Shown here in pieces: positions 44,901-58,100 of a stretch of DNA of 64,000 nucleotides. Position 1 is the stretch's first letter. Each line of letters begins with the position of its first letter. Position numbers and translations under genes: made by a program. The stretch is from contig NC_044600.1 in NCBI RefSeq assembly GCF_901933205.1, forward strand, positions 8,966,501-9,030,500, written 5' to 3'. The stretch comes from Camarhynchus parvulus. Lineage: Eukaryota; Chordata; Aves; Passeriformes; Thraupidae. The notes under the pieces are model-generated. The model had not been told where the DNA came from and made no database searches. It saw only the letters and a program-made list of their open reading frames with translations.

Positions 44901-47900
44901 AGATGCTTCAGTAGAAATGTTACATAAAATGGAGTCTAATGTTAATCTTTGTGGAAGCACAATTATAAATGCCATTCTTACTCAAAACACTGCTGCCCGA
45001 TGTTGCTCACTGCTTATGATTTCCAGTTAACTTTCCAGCCATCTGACAAGGCTTCTGTCCAAACCAATTTGATTCAAGCAATTTGTGAGGCATTGTAGTG
45101 GATGTTTGATGAAAGTCAAGATATTGCATCTCCTGTGTTCCCTTCAGCTACTGTTGATTTTGTTTTTTGTAATTTGATCACAAAAAGCACTCAATCTTCC
45201 TTGTCCCAATTTGTTTTATTGGCCACTGTGCTATTGCAAGCAACAGTGATCGTGGGAACTTCTTCCTGGATTGAAGCAGGAAAGTTTCAGTGGCATTTCC
45301 CAGGGCTGCTGTTGTTTCTGCCTGTTCAGACAGATGTTACTCTGCAGGTGATGGAAATGGAAAAGACCCACAGATGACAGTGACTAAAACTTAAGATGCA
45401 GGAAATTTGAAAAATGTAGTCAAGGGAGTTTTTACTTCCTGATTGGAATGCAGTCAGAATTATAACAAACACTGACAAATATAAATGCTCTAACCTCCTT
45501 TCAGAGGAACCTGTGGCACTGCAAGTGCCCTTTAGACCTGCTGTATGTTCTTCATGTCTGCATGTTTCAGTGTCAGCACGAGGGAATAGGACAAAATAGG
45601 TTCATAGTTAGAAAAGTGGTCAGTTAGGAAAAGTCTTCATGTATGGAAATATCACAAGAGGAAAACTTTCCAAGGTTGTTTGCAGCTCCTGAACTGAGAA
45701 ACAGTGAGAGGGGAATGGGGTTGAGCTCAGGAGCCTTCTGCTGTGCAGCTGGAGAGTGCAGGGTACATCTCGTGTCCAGCTGGCTCTGTGTTCCAGTGTG
45801 ATCTCTGCTTTCTTGGCAGAAATCCTCTGCTGACCAGGCTTCCCTTAATGCCTCGTGCATTTGGAAAACTGTGTAAAAGCTGTTGCAGCTGTTCAACGTG
45901 CAGCCTTGCAGGAGAAACTCCTTGCATGTGTCTGAAAGGTTTCCTTCTGGGGCACAGAGCCAGGTGGTGTCATGTCCTGGTGTTGTAGGGAATCACAGCA
46001 CTGCTGAGGTGGTGTGCTTAAAGAGTATGCAAATATTTTTTTCCTGGTGTCTCCTGAAAGACAAGAATTTCTGCCTGTGTCTTGAGTCTGTGCTGCACAA
46101 TGTTTGCAGCTGGCAATCTGCACAGGACCTATATCACAAGCAGAATTGGTGGCTGTGCTTGGGGAGAGTATTGATTTCATGTACTGTACATGAAATGCAT
46201 GTCACCTCTTTGGGGGTCAGGATCACTAAAACTGTGTTGAGAACATCTCATTTCTCCCCCCTATTGGGCTAAAACAACCCAATATGCAGATTTTTCTTGA
46301 AAACTTGGGCAGAAGAGTGGAAAAAATATTCAAATGAATAACATTTCAAATGAATGAAATGGTCATGTTCCCCAGAGCAAATAGGATTTATAGCAATTTC
46401 AATATGCATGTGTGGGGGGAAAATACTGACAAGTGTAATAAAAGAAATATTGGTGGTTTTTTTAAGCAATCACTGTGTAAAATACTGTCCTTGGAACAGA
46501 AAATTTACCTTGATGCTGGAATAATGCATTGGGCCTTTTCCTGTCAGCATTATATCAAAGCCTCAGTATATTTTTCATTCCCCCAGGCATTATTTTCCAG
46601 CTATTGTCCTCAGTACCAAACTCCATTCATAACATATATTTATAGCTGGAGATTTTTCATAATATATAAAAATGAGGAAGCTGCCACAAAATTGCTTTTG
46701 GTTTCCTCTGAGACTTGCAAAATAGATGTTAAAAGCAAGTGATTTAAACCAGCAATTTTATTAAAAATGTATTATTGCCATTTGTATTTTTCACAGTAAT
46801 TCTCCAGAACTATCTCAGGCTTCCAAGAATGAAGTATGAAGCTTTGACTCAGCAGCTTTGTTTTTAGTTTATTTTAAACTTTGAGACAACAAATCTGCTG
46901 GACCAAGTTTATGCCAAATAAACGTGTGCCAGATTTATGCCAGCAGAGCTTCTGATTCAGTCTCTCTGTCTCATTTCAGTGGGAGACAGTCAAGACAGGG
47001 AAACGAAGCTATTTTCAGACACTTAGTTATGCAGATCAATACCCATGTGGATTTACGAATGTCTAAGGAAGTTGTGTTTTCCTTTGGGAGTGAGTGACCT
47101 GCCTGAAAGCTGCAAGAAGTACCAAGTACCATTTGGGAAAATCATCCATGGGCCAGATGCATTTTTCCAAATCACACAGAATCTGGAATGGAGCAGGAAT
47201 TTCCACCTAGATTTCTGTGTTCCAACTGGGGGCTTCCTCCATTTGGAGATCAGGCTGTGCCACCTCTGGCTTGCTAATTTGGGGTCATAATTTGCGTATT
47301 GATCAAGGTCTCTTTTAGCCTTTTATTTGCTTCCAAATGATTAGCATGTGTCAGATTGTATTTCACTGTCCAGTCTGTTAAAGCGGTAAAAGTGATGGTG
47401 TTTAATGAAGACTGATTACCCAGGCCAAGTAATGTTGTTGATGAGTATGATACATGATTCAATATGAAGATCACAAATACTGAAAGAAGTAGTCCACCCA
47501 TTGTTATTGGTGAGAGGAGTGGTCAGTACTTGAAGCTTCTGAAGTGGCAGGACAAGACTGACTCTTAGGACAATACATTCCCATTTGTGTCGTAGGATAC
47601 CTGGCAAATGGGATATATGAATAATAGTTTTTAAAATTTAAAGGTGTCAGTGCTTTCTATGTACTTGTTCTGGTCCACGTGCACATATGAATTACTTCAT
47701 GCAGACTCCATGTGAGCCAGAGGTGAAACAGGCCTTTGTGGTAGAGGAAGGGTTTCCTTAGTGAAAGATATTACGCTGTTTCCTGCTTTTGCTGGATGCC
47801 TGTGGGACTGGGGTTGAAGTGTTGCTGCCCTGCACACCTCTCCTTTGCACAGCAGCAGGAAGAGAGCTGGGAGAGAATTTAATCTTTGAAGGTTCTAGAA

Positions 47901-49190
47901 GGTGCTTTTTCCCCCCTACCCTCCTCTCTAATATTTGGTTTTATGTTGGCTTAGGTAGCTCATATGATTTCTTGCTCTTCAATTGTTCAGGAAGGAAGGA
48001 AAAGTAAGTGTGGAAAAGACTTTGACAGTTCAGTATAAGCTTTTGAATAAGTTGACATTTATGTCAGAAGTAGTGGGGGAAATTCAGCTCAAGTTAGAAG
48101 TAATGTTTGTTCAGCACACCTGCTTTGTGAGCCTATTTAGTGAGAGAAAACACTTCTTTATATCTCAAGAAAGATTTTCATGCTACATTATGTCATTGAA
48201 AAATTATAACATAAATTACTATTTTGTCATTAAAACTGTTATGCATTTTTTTGGGAAACCTACACATTCATAAATAAAGCAAAGTGGCAGCATTAAAGCA
48301 GACAGGATATACTTCAGGGTAGTGACTAGATCACTGCTTTTTCATCTCCTGTTTTTATTACTCTTTGCTTCTGCTGATAGCTTCTTCAGGAGAGATTTTA
48401 AAAATGGATTGCCTGTGATGTTCTTCAGTGTCGGATATAAATAAAGGAAAACTGCTGTGTGTTATTTTGTTGGAAGCTTCTTGTAGAGCTGTGTAATCAG
48501 GGCAATTAGAACTTGCCTATAGTTTGTCTTGTGGGTTTGCAGTGCATACCAATTTCATCAGTCAGGAATGAACATAAGTGCCTGGCCTCCTCGTACATCT
48601 GGAGACTTGCTCAGAGTGATGGTTTCTAAGCTGGCTCCCCTGGATCCTACATCATTTGTGATAACAGTTTTTCTTATCTTATGAATTTTTGTTTAAATAG
48701 CAAGACCTCTGACATGATGTAGTAAGATAACATCAAGAATAGTCCTTTATCCAGCATTATTTTCTGGCTTTTAGAGATATTTAAAACAACTTTGTCAGCT
48801 ACCAGAATTTAGCAGGAGTGAACTTCCGAGATGCTTCTGTGATCCTTCCAGTGGTGTTGCTGGAGTGACAAAGCAAGGAATGGTGAGCTGACAGTGGAGT
48901 GAAAATATGGCACGGGATGAAGAGAGTCTGGGAACAACTGTTGCTCTGGAATTCTTAGAGCTTTATTTTTCCTTGGTATTTTAAAAAGTTGAGAGCTTAT
49001 TCTTTAGCAGCTAGAACAAAAGACATGTATCTGGGAAGGGCTCGTGTGGAGCCAGGCATCTGGTCTTACCTGAGGAAAATTCAAGGTCAAGCTAGTGTTT
49101 GTTATCTAATTTAAAGTTGCAATCTGGCTGTGAATGTTGTTTTTTTCTTTTTTCAATATGAAAATTTATTAAACTTGTATCTTTCATACA
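35980..49190. other. Intergenic sequence, nothing recognised
   Basis: About 13 kb with no recognisable gene. It includes a poly-T run at 42508-42524 and a small 10-base inverted repeat at 46174-46196 (ATTTCATGTA, loop CTG). Open frames are short and have no known family. Confidence 0.6.
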
Positions 49191-49194
49191 GGTC

Positions 49195-49290
49195 TGTTGG
49201 CAGTATGTATTCATATACTGCCAACAGTAGTATATGTTGGCAGTATGTGAATACATATATATATATTCATATATATGTGTATATATATAG
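49195..49290. repeat. Nested inverted repeats with TA-rich microsatellite
   Basis: TGTTGGCAGTAT occurs three times in alternating orientation: plus at 49195-49206, minus at 49215-49226, plus at 49235-49246. The last two are part of 20-base arms (49207-49226 and 49235-49254) that pair with one mismatch around the loop GTAGTATA. An AT/TA-rich repeat follows to 49290. Confidence 0.92.
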
Positions 49291-49499
49291 GATTCTGCTT
49301 CTATATAATTTATCAAATTGACTATTTTTCCTTTTAATTGCAATTACTGGTCTAATCAATATTATTGTTAACCCTCACCCCACATTTGGAGCAAGGTGTT
49401 TCTTCCTCTTGGTAGTGCCAGCACACAACGAGCATCAGGTGAAATGATGGAAGTTCAGGCACTGAAAAACCAAGTTTTTAAAGCCTGGCTGAGCTGTGT

Positions 49500-49660
49500 G
49501 TGTTTTTCCTGCCTCCTGCGGGTGTTGTGCGAATCTGTCCTTCCACTGTTACCACCAACAGCGGCGGTGGCAGGGCTGATGTCACAGCGCGACCTCACCC
49601 TGGGCAGAGTTTCACACCCGGCAGTGGCGGATGGGAGGTGCCGTCTGAGTGTGAGTAGGG
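49500..49660. other. Small CpG cluster in the intergenic region
   Basis: About nine CpG dinucleotides fall between 49519 and 49643, while the flanking kilobases have almost none. It lies inside a plus-strand open frame of 157 codons (49396-49869) that matches no family I know. It could be a small orphan CpG island, a young insertion or chance. Confidence 0.4.
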
Positions 49661-51087
49661 GTGATGGTTTTGTTGGATCCTACTCCAGGTTTTTCCCAGG
49701 ACACGACTGTAGATGTCAGTGTTTAACTAGCACAGTGCTCCTGACTGCTCTGCTGAGAGAGCTTCAGTCAACGTTTGATTCTGGCTTTTCACTGCAAGGG
49801 GAGAAATGTGCTTTCCAAACTGGGACTTGGTGCCTGAAAAGAAACATCTTGTATACTTCAGTGGAATAGTGCTTGATTTAATAGCCAGTTTTTTTCCTCA
49901 TTCTTAACAAAATTCCCTGTGTGACCTTGTATCTTCCCACCAACAACCCCTCCAAATTCAGTTACAGGCTTGTAAATACCTGCTATAGATTTGAAACTCT
50001 GGTACTTTTTGACTTGTGGCCATACTGTATTGCCAAATTGTATTCACAAGAAACATAGAATAGTTCTGCATGCTTTTAGTGTTTCCTGAGTTTATAAATA
50101 GTATTTTGACCAAGAACTTTTATAGTTCAATTAATGTTTCTTTATGGAATAACTGAAGGTCAGAGAAGGCTCCTGTTAATAGCAGAAGGCCATGACTCTA
50201 GAACAGGATGAACAATACATTAATTTTTTGAACAATATATGTATTTAATGTATAGTCTCATTAAGTGTTGATTTTTTTAAAAGTCTGATTTGAAGGACAC
50301 TGAGTGTTCTAATTAGATTCTCCTTTTCCAAACCCAAATTATATTTTGAAAATGAAAATAGGTTAAAATCAAAGTTTTGGAGCATATGATCAGTTGTGGA
50401 AATGAATTATGTAAAGGCTACTGGTTAAAATATATGTAACAAGTACATATTCTTTGAAAAATAGGTATGCTGTGTGTATTACAATGTGAAACACAGTTAA
50501 TTGATATCACTGTGTCTGATTTTTTTCTAGATAGCAGGTATTGCATTTTATACTGGGCTTCCAAGCAGCTGCATCCATCCAGTGAAATCTTTCAGTCAAT
50601 GGAATAAGGTGTAAATAGGACTGGAATGCAACATGCTCTGACTGCCCAGTGCCAGAAGGTTTTCCTTGCAGAGTGCTTGTTGCTGCATACTCACTTCAGT
50701 GGGGTTTTTTTTTCCAGTGTTCTAGTTAAAATTTAAGAACCAGGTCAATAATATTGTCAGTTGTAACTCAAAAAGATGAGGACTTCCAGTAAAAAGAATT
50801 ATAGGGAAGGTTTCTTGTGAAAGAAATGTGTTGGTAATATTACCCATAAGAAACTCTGAAAATGCTGTAGATGAGACAAGTAGGGCAGCCCTTTAACTTG
50901 TCTTGGTATTTCTATGCCTATTGTGGAGGAAATGTAGAAAAACCAAGTTCATCTGGTTGCAATTTTTATGTCAAGGGTCATACCTGGGGAAGATTTGTCC
51001 AAATTTGGCCAGACTGTGCTCTCAAACATTGCAAAATTCCAGCTGAGACAGAACTTTACTGTAGGGGGATAGAATATAAGAAAATAG

Positions 51088-51385
51088 TGTAGAAAATAAT
51101 CTTACCCCTAAGGAGTTGCAGCTGGGCCAATTATCAAAGATTAGGAACAGGCCTGACTTTAACAGGCCACAGGTGTAACCAATGAGAAGAAGAGTGCTAG
51201 AAAAGAGTGGGGTGGCTGGGTGAGAAGGGAACTGGAGTCAGTTGGCTGCTTTGTGACGAAAGAGTCAGTGCTCTGAGGAACTGCCCACGAGAAACACCAA
51301 GCAGGTATGAAACTTTTGTGATAAGGAGACAACAGTACGGAACCCTGCAATAAGATAACAACACTTTACCATCTGTGTCCTACTA
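51088..51385 (+). mobile_element. Possible LTR-type interspersed repeat fragment
   Basis: It begins TGTAGAAAATAATC and contains a decayed TATA-like TAGAAAAG at about 51198 and a poly(A)-like CAATAAGATAACAACA at about 51348, in LTR order. The overall look is that of an avian-type LTR, but the right end and target-site duplication were not found. Confidence 0.38.
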
Positions 51386-51599
51386 TCCCTGACTATTGCG
51401 GAGTGGGGAATGTCAGCTGGGTATTGCCTTCCCTGAGATCCTCACTTTGCTGTCTGGAGACTTGTGCCTTGGGTATGGAAATGGTGGCTCTGGGCTCTGC
51501 ATTTGTGGGGACAGGAGTGCAGAAAATGGAAATGGAGTGGCTGCAGGAGACTGAGTGTTGGAATTTGCTTCCAGTGGGGAGCATAAATGCTACTTAACA

Positions 51600-52130
51600 A
51601 GGACCTGAATTGATTTCTTCTGGAATATTGTGTACAGATCTGATGACCCGTGTCCAAGGAAATAAACTGGTGCAAAGAAAGCTTGCTAGTGTGATAAGGA
51701 AAACAGAGAGCTTACTTTATGAGAGGAGACTAGAAGAGCTTGGCTTGTTTGCTTAACATGGTATTGCAAAGGCCAAGAGAGGGATATGTTTGCCTGTAAA
51801 TATATCTAGGCGATAAATATCAGGCAGGGAGAAGGCTCCAGCTGGGGACCAGCTAAAGCTTAGTTCCTTGGTAAGGAAAGGCTGTTGCCTCTGCAGGGGC
51901 ATAAAACCTCTATTGCTTTGCTGGCTGTGGAAGTAAAAGCCCTGGTGCTGCTGTCCCTGGGCAGTGGTGGCACATGAACCACAATGAAGGTGATGATCAG
52001 TCAACAAAGGACTGACAAATGAAAGGGCCTCTGATCCCTTAGAGCAGCTTTCAGGGGAGGGTCAGACCAACCCTTTGACCAGGCTGGTTATGATACAGAA
52101 GGACCTTTCTGTCTTTGACAAATGGAATAC
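51600..52130 (+). mobile_element. Old CR1/L3-family LINE fragment
   Basis: The stretch TGGAATATTGTGTACAG, then GGTGCAAAGAAAGC, TTATGAGAGGAGACTAGAAG and AGCTTGGCTTGTTTGC follows the order of the 3' part of CR1/L3 LINEs as I know it (end of the reverse-transcriptase frame and tail). It is heavily mutated and has no open frame, so it is an ancient 5'-truncated copy in plus orientation. The boundaries are approximate. Confidence 0.62.
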
Positions 52131-52139
52131 GCTTGTAGG

Positions 52140-55100
52140 GTCCTGTCTTGTTGTCCCAACATGGGCAGCTCAAGGATTTCTAAAGCAGATGAAAAATGGC
52201 CCATGGGAAAGCCCCTGGGCAGAGGCTGTTCTCTTTCCATGCCACTAATTGCCAATAATTGAAGTGGAGTGGCTTTGCCCTGTGTGTATCTGCACACAGA
52301 CACTGAGCTCTGCCTGGGCCAAGATTCTGTCACCAGGAGCCCCTTTCAATTGAAAGCTGATATAGAGATCTGTATAGAGCAACTCCCAGGGAAAATGCTT
52401 CACAACAAAGAGAAAATTCCTCTCTGGCAAGATTTTCTGGGTTATATTATCTGAGCTTTGGACCACTGTAGATTCTGTTCTCTATGGGAAGGATGTGCCC
52501 AATTTTCCCTGTTGAATTAAAATTTAATTTTAGCCTGAAGATCATGTGTACTTCAGCACCTTATGGAATGATCTTTTCCCTTTCAAAAACACTGCTGAGT
52601 TAAATGTATTGCTGGAAGAGATATCTTGATCCCTAAACACTAATTGCATCCTGTTTGCATTGAAGAATTTGTTCTGCATTTGTGAATCATCTGTGAGAGC
52701 TGGTTGTGATTCAGTACCTCCTACAATCACACCTGGTCAGGCTTTCATTGGCACAATCTCCATGGCTGTGATTCAGCTGAAACAGGATCTCATCTGCTGG
52801 ATTCTTAGGGTTGCTCAGAACTCAGAAGATATTTTGACTTTTCCAAACATCTGCTGGAGTATAACCAGTCCCAAAGGCAGGCAGAAGAGCCTCTGGACTG
52901 GTTGTGCTCTTTTCCCTTTGTGCTCAGGTACTGTCTGTTGCAACAAGTACACTCAAATCTCTTGGCACATTTTGTGCCAGTGCTGAGCTGCTTCTGTAGT
53001 GAAGGGCTTCATCCTGGGCAGGGGACAGTAAGAGTGGCAGGCAGGCTGTCTGTTCAAAGCATTATTTTCTAGGCACCTCTGCCCTCTGGGTGGCTCAATA
53101 GATGCCTGTTTTCATTTAGTTTATCTGCAGTAAAGAAATTGTGCCCTTATTTTGGTTATCCTCACCCTGAAATCTTGTTAATGGGGGGCAGAACTTGCTT
53201 CTGGAATTATTCTCTCTGAATCCCAAGGAAGTTTGTCCTTATCAAGTGATAGGGACAGGCTTGAAATGCAGCTGTAACCTGACTTATGTTGCTGGGTCAA
53301 CTCCCTGGTAAGCAGGACAGTATGATGCAAATCAGTGTTGACTTGACCTTACATAACATTTTTGTCTTGGCTAAGCCTGGACAAGTACTCTTGAAATACT
53401 TGCATACAATCCAACCACCTCTCTAAAAAACTGAAAAGATAACTTGAAAAGTTAAGCTAGTGGATAACTTCAGAGCTATGATGCTGATTTTCATTAAAAG
53501 AGTTGTTAATTTGTAATAATGTATTGGTTTTACCCTGTAGACAAATGTAGCAATTTCTTGTGGCTTGTTCCTAGGTGCTTCAGGCTTTTTTCTTACTGTG
53601 TTGGATGTATATTTTATATTATATTATTAGATTTGCTTGTAGCAATCCTTAGGGATAGTCATTCTTTCCATTAGATCAATAACACTTTCCTACTAAAGTG
53701 CTTTTTTGAAGGATAGTCATCCCAAATGTGGTATGCCCATTATAAAACCCTGTAACTGTTAATTAAAACAGATTGAAGTTTGCACCTTCTGTTATACAGT
53801 CATATTTGGAATGATATAAAATGAGAAGTTCTGTACAGGAAAGCTTTTTGCTCAGATATTGCAAATGTTGTCTCACCATCCACTTATTTCCAATGAGTGA
53901 TAACATTACCTGTTTTCCTCTGCAGTTGCAGCTGGCAATAGATGTGGTATGTGTCAGAATTCATTAATATTCCAATGACTGCTGCCATGATAGAACAAAT
54001 GCTGATAAAATCAGGCTGCAGAATGATGTACATGCAGACCAGTCCAGTTTAGGCATGACTGAGCTGCTAATCAACATGGTGTGCAAGAGCAGGAGTTATG
54101 AACTCACCAGGTCACCAGCACAGTAATTTTCTAGAAATTCTCTGCTTTATTTGCCAGCCACAAAGAACAGCTTTTGGCAGCAGAGCACGAGCAATGGTTT
54201 GTTGGAGGCTGGGCCTTGGGAGAGGCAGCCTGCAGTGCTGGTCTCCATCACAAGCACTGTGAGTAACTGGAGTTCTGGAGGCTGAACAGAAGAGTAGAAT
54301 CTTTTCATGCTGTCTTGAGATAGGAGAGTTTTGTTCCATGCCAAAGTGAAAATCCTAAACACCTATCCTTCTAATGGATTGTCCCTTCAGTTTTCAGCTT
54401 TTTTGAGAATTTTTTGACAGTTTAAATGTTTTGATATATTTATTTTTGCCAGTAAATGGGGTTTGAATCTAGGAGGTTACTGTGAAGCTGCAGAGAAGAA
54501 ATAAATAATGTTTTCGTGTAACTTTCATATCCATCCTTAGTCCTTGGAAACCATCCCCAGACCTGAGAAAGTCACATGTGGCATAGGCAATTGAGGGTAG
54601 CTTTGTTGGTGCTTAACAGCTCTACCCTTAGCAGGTGTTAAAGTAAAAGCCTAATTTGTGGAGATTATGCACTTAAATATCAAAGGAATGCATTACTAGT
54701 CTTAGCTGCTTGTATTTTTTTGATAGAAGCTCTTTCTTTTCAACCCTGCCCATGTTGAGGGGTGGAAGAAGTTTGCAGTATGGTGTTTACTGAGTGTCTG
54801 ACTGTTAAGCCAGTCCTTCTCCTGCTGCTACAGCTCATATGTGAGACCTGCCTGCAGCTCCCTCAGTTTGATCTGCATTCAGAGCCTTCTTCAAGGCAGG
54901 TATTTTACCAGTGAGCAAAAAAAGAGATGCTGTTTACTGGCTGTGCAGTTTGCCCAAGTAAACTTTTACAGAACAATGTTATTGGAATGTTTTTAAATGG
55001 TAAAAGCAGGGTTTATATGACTGGTCCCTGACCTTGCTACCTGAATTTTGGGAAGGAAAATGAGGCAAAATGTTGTCACTTCTTCAGGTACAACCACTTC

Positions 55101-58100
55101 AATCAACAGTTTCATGTCACAGATGCTGTTCAAGACAGGTGGACAATGCCTAGCAATATTTTGGTTTGTAAATGACAGCTATTACTGGGCTTTGGGAAAC
55201 ATGGGCACCCAGAGGCAGTGGGGAGCTGTGGTGTCTGTGAGCTGGGCTGGAAGGGCTTCATTCTGTGCCTCTTGTTAAATACCTGAAAGTCCAATGCAAG
55301 CTTTCCCTTCTGGCACCCAGGGGCTGGCTGTACTTATTGTAGAGCAGAAATACAACTGGCAAGGAGCTACCTTTTCATCATCCACTATACCTCCCTAAAC
55401 TTTTGGTGTAAACTCCTCTCTGCTGCAGACCTTGCATGCTGAGAAGCTGGTGTGGGAATGACTCAGTGTGGGCACAATAAAAAGGTTAAAAAAAGGGTAA
55501 ATATTGTCAGCTGTGTCTTCAGCTGTCTTTTGATTTCTGACTTCAAGATGAAAGGCTGCCTCATGAAACAACACCTCCTGACTTGTTCCAGCATCCATCC
55601 CTGTGACGGGTTCCTGTGCCCTGTGGACACTGTATTGAATTTCTTCAGTGTCCAAAATATTTCTGCTTAGTGCTCTGCAGGTGCAGGGCTGTCCCCAGGA
55701 GTGGGCCAGTGCTGCACACAGGAGCTCTTGTCTCCTCCAAGTGACACCACCAGTGACATAAGGATTTAAACTGGGGGCTCCCAGTGGGTTAGTGCTCAGT
55801 CTAGGCATCTTCTCTTCCATCTTGCTGTGCCTACAAATCCGGCTTTTATCACGCCACAGGCATTTAATTATTTCCTGGTCATTGCTGACTTCAGTAATTG
55901 TCTAGAAAATTCTGAAAGAAAAAAAGGATCTCTAAGCCTTTTAAAGAAGTTCTTTGTTTAGTCACTTATCCAAGCCTCTAGGACCTTGCTGCTTCTTTGT
56001 TAGGCTGCTGGGGGAGGAGGCAGTTGTGTATTTTTGGGACCATTTTAGCTCACAGGCCCTTGTGAATATCCTGCTGGTGATCTTGGCATGGGCAATATTG
56101 CAAATGCATAGGTTTTTGTAAGACAGAGCTATTCTTATGAAGAAAACGTGGTATTGGAAGTTTCTGGACTCTTCTTGATTTGATGATCATGGAGAGTAAT
56201 TTAATTTCAGGGTGGTAGTAAAACAGTTAAATGCCTTTTAGTGTAGCCATATGTCCCTAAAACACACATAGCTGCGGAGGGATGGTTTTGTCTATAATGA
56301 ATGTTAAACATTGTACTAGCTTAATATGCTCTTTTCCTGACCAAGTAAGCTCTTTGTCTTTTAAACCTCCTGATTGTAACAGTGGGGGAATGTGTATGTG
56401 TGTAAACATTTTTTTTCCTCCTTTCTGAAAGAGTTTGGTGTGAGGCAGCTGTGATATTAAAAGTGGTAGGAAGTTTTTGATTGTGATTACAGTGTTGCTT
56501 TAATTTTGTTCTAGGGGTAAATTCAGACAAGCAAATGATTCCTTACAATATAGTCAAGTTTCACTTCATGTGGTGGGATTTGACCTCTGATTGCTGTGGA
56601 TCTCTGATGCACTTTATTGAGATTGATTCTGAGGCTCAAAAGGAGAATGGCTGCTGAGACTTTACTGGGTAAAGGGAATGACTGAGTCCCTACAGAAGCA
56701 TTAATTACTGCCTGCAGCAACTCAGGAAAGGAAAGAAAGAAGCTGACATGCCACTGAAACATTCCTGTTCTAGCTCAGTTTCTGTGGAACTAACAGAAGG
56801 AAAATATAGTGCTCTTTACATAACATTTTATTGTTTACTCCTAATTAGGAAAGATCATACTAAAATGACATCTTTTCATATTTACTTTTCATTTTGCTGT
56901 TCTTGAATTGTTTTAGATTTCTGTTGTGTCTTTTAGGGATTTTTATATCTAAGCACTTCTGTCAAAGGAGAAAGAAGTATTATTGTTGTATGCTGTTGTT
57001 TTTATATCAGGGAGATGTGAAATATTTCTGGCAGTGCATTACAAACATGCAGAGTGGTTCTCTGTGTTCAGCAGTGGTGATTTTGCTATTTGTTCTTAGA
57101 GGAATTTCATCCTTAATTTCTCTTTTCTTCAGCAGTAGTTGAGTACTTGTTTTTAAAGTTGGAAGAGGATTGTATTTTATACCAAGTAGTCCTGGAGATC
57201 CAAGTGGGAGTTCTTGGTGTTTAGCAGAGCAGGGATAAGATTTTAGAATGAAGTTGAAAATGTGAAACTGTGTCAAGATTTATTTGGAGTGGAGTAGTTC
57301 AACATGGAATTTGATGCAAAGACTTCTCTATTATAAGAGTTCCCTTATTCTCATTACTGTTCCTGCCCAGGTTTGAACATGCTGAACCATATCCTCCTGC
57401 TGAATGATGTGCAATGTTCATATTTGTTCTGATCTGCTCAAGGAAGAGTGATAACATAGAAATATATGTATTTTTGGGTGTTGCCTCTATTGATATATCT
57501 GCTTCAATAATGCAGGATTTTCATTATTTTAGTGCCTTTAATATACTCTCTGTCACTCTTATGGCTCGAAATGAACTTTAAAAATGTTTCTGTTATAAAG
57601 AGAATTACAGAGGATAAAGATGATTTGCTTGTGAAAGAATGTTGCCTGTGGATGAATTAGACTATAATATTTGCACTTGGATTAATGCAAGGATGAAAGG
57701 AGGTCTACGCTTGTGTACATTTCCCTTTCAGGAATCTATGACCTGTCTCTGAGGCTTCTATAGTTCTGAAAAATGTGTGTGTTGTTTGTTTGTTCCACCC
57801 ACCCCTTGAGTTGTACAAAGTTTGGGTGGTGATTTCAAATGCCTTTTTAAATTTTTTTATTTGAAATCTCCTTGGTGGCTTTGGTGATCTTGCACAAAGG
57901 GGAAGGAAGTGCCAACCAAGCTTTTAATTTAAATGAAGTTATTTGGAAGAGTGTTTCTTTTATCAAGTTGTGTAAATGAAAGAGGCCCAAAGGAAAAGGC
58001 TGTGTCTAGAAGCAGAAGAAAAGCATTAGCCTGACTGCGGAAGAGGGGAAGTAACTAAAATATTTATTTCTACTAGGTTGGAGAACAACATATGTTAGGC

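Noticed and set aside
47274..47607. Two overlapping minus-strand open frames, one with a hydrophobic start and N-glycosylation-like sites
   Set aside because: Only 63 and 75 codons in different frames. I considered a retroviral envelope remnant but no family motif can be pointed to and no LTR or other viral sequence adjoins.
49396..49869. 157-codon open frame as a possible gene
   Set aside because: No domain, no splice or family evidence. Only the CpG cluster within it was kept as an observation.
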